From a virus, in IMG/VR virus record IMGVR_UViG_3300027980_000042, positions 1-49,183 of that record: a DNA stretch of 49,183 nucleotides; one strand, 5' to 3'. Positions within the stretch are counted from its first letter, which is position 1. Every line of letters begins with the position of its first letter. The translations under genes were made by a program, and so were the position numbers. Positions 37,869-45,247 of this stretch are shown piece after piece. The notes beneath the pieces were generated by a model. The model did no database searches and was not told the origin of the DNA. It saw only the letters and a program-made list of their open reading frames with translations.

Positions 37869-39113
37869 TTATGCGAAGAAGTGCGACCAGCGGGGATCGG
37901 CCTGCGCCTCGGCCCGCAGCGCCTTATCGTCCAGCACCTTGATCTGATTGCTCGGATCGTAGGTCTTTGGGTTTATGATCCCCGGAGCCACGTTGCCCAT
38001 GCAGGCGAAATTGTCACCTCCCGCATTGATCTTCGGAATTGCGATGCCGGGGTTGTTGTCGGGGCGCGGATTGCCCTGATCGTCCAGCCATTGAGCTACA
38101 CGGTTGCCGCTCCAATCGCCGCCATCAAAGTTGATCCAGGCGATGCAGTTGGTGTGCGACATGATCAGCACGTTGTTCTGGATCACCACGCCGAAATCCT
38201 TGCTGTTCGCATCCGACCAGATGCCTTGAGCGTAGCGGCCTGCGCCCTGATCCAGCAGGTTATCGCGGATCGTGATGCCGTTGGCCGCGCCAATGATCTG
38301 GATCATGTCACGGTGATCGAACTGCCCACCGATCATGGCGAAATCGTGGATATAGTTGCCTTCGATCAGGTAGTTTGATCCATCGCCTGTATTGATACCG
38401 TCCGAGCGGATATCGTGGATATCATTGGCCCGGCAGACGATATCGGTGCCGTTCAGGCCGATGCCCTTCCACCAGTGCGCGATCTCGCATCCTTTGATCA
38501 GGCAGTTCCGGTTGTTGCCCCAGAGGCGCAGGCCACGCCCCTTGCCCTCGCCGGTTTCGGAATAGTCGCCCTCGATCAGACACCCGATATACCGGATATT
38601 CGTGCTGTCCTGGCACAGGAAGCGGTTCGTCGCATCGCCATCGCCAGCAGCGTAGGTGTATTTCAGATGCAGATCGCGAATGGTGATATCCGAGCGGTTC
38701 ACCACGTTCATGCGCGAGAATTTCGGCATCTGGGCCGGATCGGCGGCTTGCAGCGTCACGCCCGAAGGGATGCTCGGGCAGTCGCCATAGTCACCAGGAG
38801 CCAGCACAAACGTCTCGCCGCCGATGGCAGACGAAAGCGCCTGTGCCAGTTCACCGGCGTTCTGGACATTGGCCGGGGTCGGCACAGGCTGCGGAACCGG
38901 ATCAGGGATCGGATCAGGCGTCGGCTCGGGATCGGGCTGAGGCTCCACCGGATCGGGCACGTCCTCTTTCAGCACGGCGATGATCGGCGAGAAACGCTCG
39001 GTCTTGTCGTCAACAAGGACTTCAAGCCGCTGGCCGTCCTGCGAGACGCGGGTAACCCGCATCCCGTCGCCGATCTTCTGGCCGTTGCTCTCATAGACCA
39101 GTTCATAGCCCAT
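37869..39113 (-). CDS. Right-handed beta-helix tail spike protein
   Basis: 414 aa. N-terminal SH3-like head (GYELVYESNGQKIGDGMRVT), a Pro/Asp linker (PQPDPEPTPDPIPDPVPQPV) at about 60-80, then beta-helix coils with NVVNRSDITIRDLHL, RNCLIKGCEIAHW, SDGINTGDGSNYLIEGNYIH, NGITIRDNLLDQ. The fold is that of pectate-lyase/NosD proteins, often polysaccharide-degrading or -binding spikes. No specific catalytic set can be assigned by eye. Confidence 0.75.
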   Translation of the reverse strand: MGYELVYESNGQKIGDGMRVTRVSQDGQRLEVLVDDKTERFSPIIAVLKEDVPDPVEPQPDPEPTPDPIPDPVPQPVPTPANVQNAGELAQALSSAIGGETFVLAPGDYGDCPSIPSGVTLQAADPAQMPKFSRMNVVNRSDITIRDLHLKYTYAAGDGDATNRFLCQDSTNIRYIGCLIEGDYSETGEGKGRGLRLWGNNRNCLIKGCEIAHWWKGIGLNGTDIVCRANDIHDIRSDGINTGDGSNYLIEGNYIHDFAMIGGQFDHRDMIQIIGAANGITIRDNLLDQGAGRYAQGIWSDANSKDFGVVIQNNVLIMSHTNCIAWINFDGGDWSGNRVAQWLDDQGNPRPDNNPGIAIPKINAGGDNFACMGNVAPGIINPKTYDPSNQIKVLDDKALRAEAQADPRWSHFFA

Positions 39114-39481
39114 CAGCTTGCATCCGCGATAGTGATGTCGATTGCGCCGAGCGTGAACGTGTTTCCGTTGGTCACGCCCTGCGATGCTGACAAAGAACCA
39201 GTGGCCAGCAACTCTCCGGAGCCATCCGTCAGCGCCCAGTGCGAAGCCGTGCCGGTTCCGGTCACGCTGCCATCGGTGATGGCCGGGACAACGACCTTGC
39301 GCCCGTTAGTATCGCCATTCGTGGGAGCACCGACTGTCAGGCCGGTCTTGTTGCCGAGCGTGTAGGTGCTGGTAGCCTCGGCATAAGACGTTGGTTCTTG
39401 CGAACATACGTCAATCCGACTTCCGTTGGTCTGGGCATAGGAAAGCCCACTGTCAAAAATGTTGTCTGCGATGAAGGCCAT
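39113..39481 (-). CDS. Phage structural protein of unknown role (122 aa)
   Basis: MAFIADNIFDSGLSYAQTNG, then small-residue-rich beta sequence (LATGSLSASQGVTNGNTFTL). The pattern is common in tail regions of alphaproteobacterial phages. AAGGAGCC upstream. Confidence 0.6.
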   Translation of the reverse strand: MAFIADNIFDSGLSYAQTNGSRIDVCSQEPTSYAEATSTYTLGNKTGLTVGAPTNGDTNGRKVVVPAITDGSVTGTGTASHWALTDGSGELLATGSLSASQGVTNGNTFTLGAIDITIADAS

Positions 39482-39515
39482 TTCTCAGGCTCCTTTCAGT
39501 TGGTTAGATCAGTTT

Positions 39516-40559
39516 TCAGGTGATCGCTTCGAGGTAGTTTTGCGCCCGCTCGGAATCCCAGAAGGTCTTGACCTTATCCGGGCTGGTGTCCGGTTCGCGC
39601 GGGTCAATCACCAGTTCCCAGACCGGCGAAATCTTCGGCCCGTTCAGGCCGTGAACGTCTGCGAAGGTGTCAAATTCCTTGAATGCCGAAATCTGGCAAA
39701 CATGGCTGCGGAACCCGTCAGGGTGTGAGACAAGGCGCGGCTCATCCTGGTGGATATGCCCGCCGACAAGGATAAGGTCGCGCCAGCCCTCGCGGTTGGC
39801 CCTCACGCCCCAATGAGCGGCGGAATACATCGAATTGCCCCGCCACTTGTGCCGCAGGGCGATAAAGAACGGTTCAAGCCCACCGCACTTAACCATGACC
39901 CGCAATGCGCCCTGCCGATAGAGAACGCCGTATTTCTTCATTAGAAGGTCAACGGGATCGGTTGGTCCGTGTGTCCAGTCGTCGTGATTGCCGGAACACG
40001 CGGCTATCAGCGCGCCACCTCGTTGCTCCATCAGGTATTCAAGGCAAAGCCACGCATCGGAGGGGTGGGTGCTTTCCTCCCGCCACAGGTGAGCAAGCGC
40101 CTTTAGCCAGTTGTTAAACCAGTCACCGATGCACATGCCGTAAACGCCGTTTTCTGCGTCAAGGTCCATCCAGTGCTGCTCAAACAGTTCAAAGTTGCAC
40201 CCGTCCGCATCAAGGTGCGGATCGCCAAACAATTTCAGCCGGAATGGCTTTTCTGGAAGGGTGGTGACCACCGGCTTGCGCCAATCGCCTTTGCGCTTCT
40301 TTTTCTGATACGCGGCGATTTTGCGTTCCCGCGCGGCAAGATAATCATCCCGACGCGGCACGTTCGGATCGTGGGTTTCCCATTCTTCAATCTCGCCGCG
40401 CTTCTTTGCCGCCTTGATGCGGTCCTGAATGGCTTGCCTTGATACCCCAAGGCGGCGCGCTGTTTCTGACATGTTGCCGCCGGTTTCCCGGTATACGGCA
40501 ACGGTTTCGGCCCGCTCTTTGTCTTGGACCGCGATAGACTTTGCGTTCGCGCGGGCCAT
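39516..40559 (-). CDS. Calcineurin-like metallophosphoesterase with N-terminal HTH
   Basis: 347 aa. Residues 20-60 form a Fis-type HTH (GNMSETARRLGVSRQAIQDR). The phosphoesterase motifs follow: FGDPHLD, CIGDWFNNW, CSGNHDDW, GGHIHQ. All metal ligands are present. The combination suggests a nuclease or phosphatase that recognises DNA. ATG at 40559 overlaps the protease stop (TAATG). Not an obvious virion part although it lies among tail genes. Confidence 0.8.
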   Translation of the reverse strand: MARANAKSIAVQDKERAETVAVYRETGGNMSETARRLGVSRQAIQDRIKAAKKRGEIEEWETHDPNVPRRDDYLAARERKIAAYQKKKRKGDWRKPVVTTLPEKPFRLKLFGDPHLDADGCNFELFEQHWMDLDAENGVYGMCIGDWFNNWLKALAHLWREESTHPSDAWLCLEYLMEQRGGALIAACSGNHDDWTHGPTDPVDLLMKKYGVLYRQGALRVMVKCGGLEPFFIALRHKWRGNSMYSAAHWGVRANREGWRDLILVGGHIHQDEPRLVSHPDGFRSHVCQISAFKEFDTFADVHGLNGPKISPVWELVIDPREPDTSPDKVKTFWDSERAQNYLEAIT

Positions 40560-41200
40560 TAAGCACTCATCCCCATCAAGTCGCAAACCACGTCAGCCGG
40601 GACGATGTAGCTTATCCCGACAAACGTGCCGTAAAGCCCCATCGGCTGCACCATTGCGCCGACATTCACGCCGACCAAATCGCCGTCCAAGTCAAACACG
40701 CCACCGCCAGACATGCCGCCCGCGATTGAGCCGTCAATCGGCAAGACCTTGTGCCAAGCGTTTTCCAGCGTCTTGACCCCGCCCGCCACGCGGCCCCATG
40801 TGCTGATATGTTCCAAGTTGATAGGGTTGCCGCGCAGTTCCAGGTTTTCCCTGAATGCGGGCCTGCGGCATTCCAAGCCAGCCTTTTGCACCCGCATTTC
40901 CGAGCGCAGAAGCGCAATGTCATATTTCCGTGAATACCAGAGAACCTCGGCCTTTTCGGTTTCCCCGGCGCTGTCTTTCAGGGTTATCTCACCCTTGTCA
41001 GCCACGACATGCGCCGCCGTGACGTAGTAGCCATTGCCGATGTGCGTTGCCGATCCGTGGCCGCGTTCGAGCGCGACTTTCACGACAGGGTTGGCCAGCG
41101 TCACATCCGCGACGGCCTGATTATTGTTGATATGGACAAGAGCGCCCGAGACGATAAGCACGAAAAAAGCCGCAAGCGCGGCGGTGATGAGCCTTTTCAT
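40559..41200 (-). CDS. Secreted trypsin-like serine protease
   Basis: 213 aa. Signal sequence or membrane anchor (LITAALAAFFVLIVSGALVH), then the catalytic triad in order: His in GYYVTAAHVVAD, Asp in YSRKYDIALLRSEM, Ser in GMSGGGVFDLDG. Looks complete. Trypsin-like proteases are rare in temperate phages and may process a virion or host envelope protein. GGGAGGG before the start. Confidence 0.8.
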   Translation of the reverse strand: MKRLITAALAAFFVLIVSGALVHINNNQAVADVTLANPVVKVALERGHGSATHIGNGYYVTAAHVVADKGEITLKDSAGETEKAEVLWYSRKYDIALLRSEMRVQKAGLECRRPAFRENLELRGNPINLEHISTWGRVAGGVKTLENAWHKVLPIDGSIAGGMSGGGVFDLDGDLVGVNVGAMVQPMGLYGTFVGISYIVPADVVCDLMGMSA

Positions 41201-41255
41201 AGGTGGCCCTCCCTATTGATATGGTCAGGGGCGACCGAAGCCGCCCCCGCTTGCC

Positions 41256-41444
41256 TTAGACAAAGTTTGCCTTCACGGCCCACATCGCGGCTTGCTCGTA
41301 GTTTGTCAGAGCGATGCTGCGCTGGCGATTTTCAGGGACGTTTGCGCGGATGTATTCCATCAGCGCCTCCGTCATGTCCTTGATCGCGGCGACCTCATCT
41401 TTGCCGGACGGGTTGAAACTTGGGATGGTGGTTTCGTTCGACAT
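41256..41444 (-). CDS. Acb2/Tad1 hairpin-domain protein, candidate anti-CBASS/anti-Thoeris sponge
   Basis: 62 aa. The pattern F-N-P-S-G, then EVAAIKDMTEALMEYIRANV, PENRQRSIALTNYEQAAMWA and a short end is that of the small helical-hairpin family (DUF7681) containing Acb2 and part of Tad1. Known members bind cyclic di- and trinucleotides and so block CBASS or Thoeris signalling. Similarity was judged by eye from the ALT..EQA.MWA block. AGGAGC upstream; stands alone between non-virion genes, as accessory anti-defence genes often do. Confidence in the family is moderate; the ligand is unknown. Confidence 0.65.
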   Translation of the reverse strand: MSNETTIPSFNPSGKDEVAAIKDMTEALMEYIRANVPENRQRSIALTNYEQAAMWAVKANFV

Positions 41445-41505
41445 AACATGCTCCTATGTCGTAGAGCGGTTGACCCTCCGCAGGGGAAACGCCGTTTTGG
41501 CGAAT

Positions 41506-41775
41506 TCAGGTATTTTCGTGGTATTTGCTGTCCTTTGAGTGGAGCCGGGTGGCATCACGCTTTTCGGCCCAGAGCGCAAGGAACGCCCCGGCCAGCATTT
41601 CGTTTATGACCGCCTGCGCCTTGATGCCCTGAGCCACCATGTGCGCGCCCTGAGTGCCGTCATACCACCTGTCGGCAGGCAACCCCTTGTCGGAGCGGCG
41701 GGCGAACTCACGGGCCGCTTTCATGGCGTCCTCGTTTGCCTCGGCAAAGGCTTCGATATCGTCGGCGGAAATCAT
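41506..41775 (-). CDS. Hypothetical protein (89 aa)
   Basis: ADDIEAFAEANEDAMKAARE, WYDGTQGAHMVAQGIKAQAV, then a basic end. Coupled to the membrane protein before it. Lies with the Acb2-like gene in a small accessory group, so a defence-related role is possible but unsupported. Confidence 0.55.
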   Translation of the reverse strand: MISADDIEAFAEANEDAMKAAREFARRSDKGLPADRWYDGTQGAHMVAQGIKAQAVINEMLAGAFLALWAEKRDATRLHSKDSKYHENT

Positions 41776-42086
41776 TTGACGTGTCCCGGTTCCAAGCTGT
41801 TCAGCACCACGACGAAACGCTGCGTTGCGCTCACATCGGCGTCATGGAGGCGTTGAAGGCGTGAGGTGAAAAGCCACTCTTTAGGCCGCTCCCAGAACAG
41901 GAACGAACCCACGGTCAGGTTGTAAATCACATCGGCAAGGACAAACCCGGTCACGAAGGCAAACGCCACCACCAGCCATCGCGGCAGGAACGTGGCAAGC
42001 CATGCGTAAAAGGCGAACCATGCGAGAATGCACAGCGTTACCGGCGCGGCTGCTAGATGCCGCACTTCAAACCATGTTCTGTCCAT
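41772..42086 (-). CDS. Small membrane protein, two to three spans (104 aa)
   Basis: AAPVTLCILAWFAFYAWLAT and WLVVAFAFVTGFVLADVIYN are membrane spans; the C-terminus is soluble and basic. AGGAGC upstream decides 42086. First gene of the accessory group after the lysis genes. Confidence 0.65.
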   Translation of the reverse strand: MDRTWFEVRHLAAAPVTLCILAWFAFYAWLATFLPRWLVVAFAFVTGFVLADVIYNLTVGSFLFWERPKEWLFTSRLQRLHDADVSATQRFVVVLNSLEPGHVK

Positions 42087-42382
42087 GTTATATTGCTCCT
42101 GTGAGCGCGGCGGCGCTGAAAGCAGTAGCGCCAATTATTCGAGAGGTTAGGCCCCGCCCTTTTGTGGAAGTCGCGAATGAAGCAGAAGGGAGCCGAAGGA
42201 AATGGTCCATATGCTCAGTCTTGCGGAAGATGGTGTGGTAGGCCACCATACTTGACACCCTTGATGGTACGCTTGGTGGCTCGTGGACAAATTCGGGGAA
42301 GCCGGAGTAGCGACCGGCCCGCGCTCACGTTAAGATTTCGCGGTTTCGTTAACCTGTTTCGCTTGCATTGTTGAAATGCAGC
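42087..42382. other. Intergenic region between lysis and accessory genes
   Basis: No convincing gene on either strand. It may carry a separate minus-strand promoter for the accessory genes (for instance TTGTCC near 42285-42290), but no full promoter or terminator can be defended. Not a tRNA. Confidence 0.35.
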
Positions 42383-42577
42383 CTATTTCGCTTGCCAGCC
42401 GCAGATTTCCCTGCCGGTCAGATTGTGCCGCAGGATTTGCCGCGCGGTTTCGTCCGTCAGCACGTCCTTAACGCTCGGGCGGATGGGCATGGCCCAATCG
42501 CATTCACTCGTCGTTGTCACGCATCCATTCAGAAAGCTGATCGCGAACAGAGCCGCTATCCATTTTGCTAACGTCAT
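42383..42577 (-). CDS. Rz1-like outer-membrane spanin
   Basis: 64 aa. Signal peptide MTLAKWIAALFAISFLNGC with lipobox LNGC, short mature part. It starts inside the preceding Rz-like gene in another frame and ends beyond it, the overlapping arrangement found in many phages. Together with Rz it fuses the inner and outer membranes at lysis. Confidence 0.75.
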   Translation of the reverse strand: MTLAKWIAALFAISFLNGCVTTTSECDWAMPIRPSVKDVLTDETARQILRHNLTGREICGWQAK

Positions 42578-42740
42578 CCTGCACGTCCTTTGCCTTGTGG
42601 GAGTCGCTGAGGCGCTTGTGTAGGGCGTCTGTCTTGCTTTTTGCGCGCCCTACCCGCTGCCCGCCCCAGAACGCCCCCAGAACCGCCAGAAACGCCCCTG
42701 CGGCGATGATTGCGTAGAGTTTCAGCTTACCCCAAATCAT
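42504..42740 (-). CDS. Rz-like inner-membrane spanin
   Basis: 78 aa. One N-terminal span (LYAIIAAGAFLAVLGAFWGG) and a periplasmic charged helix (RAKSKTDALHKRLSDSHKAK). Short for Rz but correct in topology. Overlaps the holin-like gene by 14 bases. Confidence 0.75.
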   Translation of the reverse strand: MIWGKLKLYAIIAAGAFLAVLGAFWGGQRVGRAKSKTDALHKRLSDSHKAKDVQDDVSKMDSGSVRDQLSEWMRDNDE

Positions 42741-42930
42741 TCTTCTCAGCCGCCATCAGAGAACCGACAAACGCAATCACAGCCAGCCCAAGGCCGGAAT
42801 ACACTTGCCATTCCATTTCGTTGACTGCCCCGTGCATCGCCAGCGCTGCGCCCACGGTATTCATGAAGTGCCGTAGCTGCCCCATGACTTTCGGGCGGTT
42901 TAGGGTGGTGATTGCCTGCTTCCAGTTCAT
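42727..42930 (-). CDS. Holin-like membrane protein (67 aa)
   Basis: MNWKQAITTLNRPKVMGQLR, two hydrophobic stretches (FMNTVGAALAMHG and VYSGLGLAVIAFVGSLMAAE). Similar in pattern to small holins beside endolysins in alphaproteobacterial phages. It lies between amidase and spanins, coupled by overlaps. Confidence 0.65.
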   Translation of the reverse strand: MNWKQAITTLNRPKVMGQLRHFMNTVGAALAMHGAVNEMEWQVYSGLGLAVIAFVGSLMAAEKNDLG

Positions 42931-43436
42931 TTCGCGAACCCCCTCAAAAACGCCACCAGCCATTGCAGGAACCCGCCGTAGCCCGTGGATGTGTCAGGCC
43001 GTGATACACTCGACCACCATGCAGTCGCGTCAAACCCCGGACATTGCGTTGCGGCCCCCGGCATATCGCGGTGGCCGACAACCTTTGCACCGGGGTATCG
43101 GTCCAGCAATTCACCGATGACACATATCATTGATTGCTTCTGCGCCGCCGTGCGCGTGTCGCGGCCTGTATTCGGGTCGTCTTGGTAAACGCCGCCCTCG
43201 TAGCAGACGCCGACCGAATGGTGATTGTGGCCCTTTACGTGCGCGCCTTGCTCATTCAGGTCGCGCCCTTTTTCCACCAGACCGGACTTGCGGATATACT
43301 TGTGATACCCGATGCCCTTCCACCCGCGCCGCTTGTGCATGGCGTCGATATCGGCTGCTGAGAAATCCTGTTCTACGTTCGTCGCGCTATAATGCACGAC
43401 TATATATTTCACGTCATCGTCTCTTAGATACGTCAT
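42927..43436 (-). CDS. Endolysin: N-acetylmuramoyl-L-alanine amidase (Amidase_2)
   Basis: 169 aa. Zinc ligands in IVVHYSATN and in VGHRDMPGAATQCPGFD, with YHKYIRKSG and HNHHSVGVCYEGG between; ends in a hydrophobic/basic tail. Cuts the stem peptide from murein. The start at 43436 follows a homing endonuclease gene and seems to have been rebuilt: a second, diverged copy of its first 15 codons lies at 44055-44098, in the place where the gene would be coupled to its upstream neighbour. Confidence 0.88.
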   Translation of the reverse strand: MTYLRDDDVKYIVVHYSATNVEQDFSAADIDAMHKRRGWKGIGYHKYIRKSGLVEKGRDLNEQGAHVKGHNHHSVGVCYEGGVYQDDPNTGRDTRTAAQKQSMICVIGELLDRYPGAKVVGHRDMPGAATQCPGFDATAWWSSVSRPDTSTGYGGFLQWLVAFLRGFAK

Positions 43437-43484
43437 GCCATTACCGGTGTTGCTTTCTGTTGTACATTCTGCTATTTTTCTCTT

Positions 43485-44057
43485 ATGCCGCAGATACTTA
43501 TTGAAGAACTTAGAGAAGTCTTGGATTACTGCCCCACGACAGGGAAGCTTTTCTGGAAGCCAAGAACCCCATCGCACTTTCCGAATGGGTTTGGGCGCGG
43601 GACAACGCCAGAAAGTGGATGCAGCCGTTGGAACAAGATGTACGCGGGGCAGGTAGCAATGCACGCTATAAACTCAGACGGATATAGAGGCGGCCCAATT
43701 CTGGGACACAGACTGAAGGCGCACAGAGTGGTGTGGGCCTTGGTTCATGGCTCTTGGCCAAAAGATGATATTGACCACATTAACGGTGACCGGTCAGATA
43801 ACCGCATTTCCAACCTTCGCGAAGCAACGCGCGCGCAAAACGGCATTAACCGAAGGTACAAAAAAAAGAAGCGCTCTAAATATCGCGGAGTTGCGCCCGC
43901 GCCCCGCTGTCACAACAAGTGGAGCGCGCGAATATCGTATCAAAACAAGCAATATTTTCTTGGCTTGTTCGACAGTGAAGACAAAGCTGCTCGCGCCTAT
44001 AATCAAGCGGCGCTTGATTTGCACGGTGAGTTTGCTTTCCAAAACAAGATCACTTGA
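43485..44057 (+). CDS. HNH homing endonuclease with AP2-like domain, inserted at the amidase start
   Basis: 190 aa. HNH part: LKAHRVVWALVHGSWPKDDI, then DHINGDRSDNRISNLREATR; AP2-like part: YRGVAPAPRCHNKWSARISY and FLGLFDSEDKAARAYNQAA. Similar in build to the gene at 19834. Points against the late operon and lies between the split copies of the amidase 5' end. Lower G+C than neighbours. A mobile gene that spreads by cutting homing-site alleles that lack it. Confidence 0.9.
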   Translation: MPQILIEELREVLDYCPTTGKLFWKPRTPSHFPNGFGRGTTPESGCSRWNKMYAGQVAMHAINSDGYRGGPILGHRLKAHRVVWALVHGSWPKDDIDHINGDRSDNRISNLREATRAQNGINRRYKKKKRSKYRGVAPAPRCHNKWSARISYQNKQYFLGLFDSEDKAARAYNQAALDLHGEFAFQNKIT

Positions 44058-44098
44058 ACCACGATGTATTTCACAGCGCTGTCAGGTAGGTATGTCAT
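44055..44098 (-). pseudogene. Displaced amidase 5' end (first 15 codons)
   Basis: ATG at 44098 overlaps the upstream stop (ATGA) and reads MTYLPDSAVKYIVVQ, against MTYLRDDDVKYIVVH at 43436: 11 of 15 residues agree but many codons differ (ACA/ACG, TAC/TAT, ATC/ATA, GTG/GTC). After this the sequence runs into the 3' end of the homing endonuclease. This is the original start region cut off from the rest of the gene. Confidence 0.75.
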
Positions 44099-44358
44099 TC
44101 CCGGCCACCGTGGTTTTGAAACAGCGTCAAAACGTGCTTGTTGATTTCCTTCACGTCGCGCTTCACTTCCTGCAAATCGTCCCGGTCGCGCTGGCGCATT
44201 TCCTCGCGCTGCCTCAATTCGGCTTGCATCATTTCAAGCTGCTTTTGGTTGGTGAACACGCGGCGCACCAACCAGACCGCGCCACCGGCTGCGGTAACAA
44301 CGATCCATGTCACGACATTCCCCGCTGCCTTTTCTGCGACTTCCGGCCAACTGCTCAT
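44095..44358 (-). CDS. Membrane-anchored coiled-coil protein, lysis cassette (87 aa)
   Basis: MSSWPEVAEKAAGNVVTWIV, one span (VVTWIVVTAAGGAVWLVRRV), then a charged coiled coil (QLEMMQAELRQREEMRQRDR). It precedes the amidase and may be a holin, pinholin or Rz-type accessory. Start 44358 by ATGA overlap. Confidence 0.65.
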   Translation of the reverse strand: MSSWPEVAEKAAGNVVTWIVVTAAGGAVWLVRRVFTNQKQLEMMQAELRQREEMRQRDRDDLQEVKRDVKEINKHVLTLFQNHGGRE

Positions 44359-44795
44359 GTCCAATACCCATCATCGCGGTAGTCTTGCGGGATCGGGTCC
44401 ATCACCTCGATCTGATCCGACTTGGTGCGGATCGCCGCAATCTGCGTCCAAAGCGCCTCACCGGCATCCCACGCGGCCTGTTCTTCTGCGGTCCAGTTTT
44501 CCGGGCCTTTCTTGGCCAAGATAGCCGCCTGCGCGGTCAGGTTGCGCTGCTTCCACTCCGGGCAGATAGCGATGATGCGGCGGCGGGCCTCTGCCTTTAC
44601 CTGCCCCACCGTGACCGGCTCAGGCGCGGGCGGCTCATAGGCCGCGACATTGCCAGATGCGTCCAGTTCGGCAAAGAGGTCTTTGCTCACCTCGTCGTCG
44701 GGCGATGCCGTGTAGGGTATCCAGCCGAAACGCGGGTGATTTACCTCGCAGTCAATGCGGCCATCGGCGGTGTAGCGGGCGTTTCTGTGCTCCAT
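44355..44795 (-). CDS. Tail fibre assembly-type protein (146 aa)
   Basis: MEHRNARYTADGRIDCEVNH, then PEPVTVGQVKAEARRRIIAI and a Trp-rich helical end (ENWTAEEQAAWDAGEAL). The VK.EA.RRI.AI..W...N motif is typical of DUF4376/fibre assembly proteins. Start 44795 overlaps the previous stop. Confidence 0.65.
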   Translation of the reverse strand: MEHRNARYTADGRIDCEVNHPRFGWIPYTASPDDEVSKDLFAELDASGNVAAYEPPAPEPVTVGQVKAEARRRIIAICPEWKQRNLTAQAAILAKKGPENWTAEEQAAWDAGEALWTQIAAIRTKSDQIEVMDPIPQDYRDDGYWT

Positions 44796-45244
44796 TACGC
44801 GATCCTCTGCCAAAGGGTTGCGCCGTAGCCGTAGAACGTGTTGGCGCTATCGTCGAAATCTTCGCGATAGGAATATGTTCCGAGGCATTGCCATGTGCCG
44901 GAAAGGTTCGACACGCCATCAATGCCGCTGGCCGGGAACGCCCCGTCAAGGAATGTCCCGCCGGATTCCTGCGCCTTCCAGAGCGCAGAAGTCGGATAGA
45001 GGTTCGATCCAGATATCGTATCGCCAAACGCCTTGTCGGTTGTATCGGCGCGCGCAAAGGCGAATGTGCCGATGCCATCTGACGTGTAATACCAAGCGCC
45101 AATCGCGGCCTCCAATAGCGGGGGCGCACCAGATGCCCCCTCCATCGCCGCTGTCACGTTGTCGCGCAGCGCAAGGCCAGTCTCGGCCTTGATCGGCTTG
45201 TCCTGCGCAATGTCAGCGTTTGGTATTGTCGTCCAGGTTGCCAT
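44795..45244 (-). CDS. Tail protein of unknown role (149 aa)
   Basis: MATWTTIPNADIAQDKPIKA, then VTAAMEGASGAPPLLEAAIG, a pattern often found at tips of phage tails; beta-rich rest ending in FYGYGATLWQRI. May be a short fibre or tip protein. Confidence 0.6.
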   Translation of the reverse strand: MATWTTIPNADIAQDKPIKAETGLALRDNVTAAMEGASGAPPLLEAAIGAWYYTSDGIGTFAFARADTTDKAFGDTISGSNLYPTSALWKAQESGGTFLDGAFPASGIDGVSNLSGTWQCLGTYSYREDFDDSANTFYGYGATLWQRIA

Positions 45245-45247
45245 TCT

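Noticed and set aside
38415-39365. A 316-codon plus-strand open frame
   Set aside because: Antisense to the beta-helix spike and its neighbour, with Arg/His-rich sequence typical of shadow frames.
42087-42382. tRNA or attachment site
   Set aside because: No cloverleaf with a TTCGA loop and acceptor stem could be drawn, and no integrase is adjacent.
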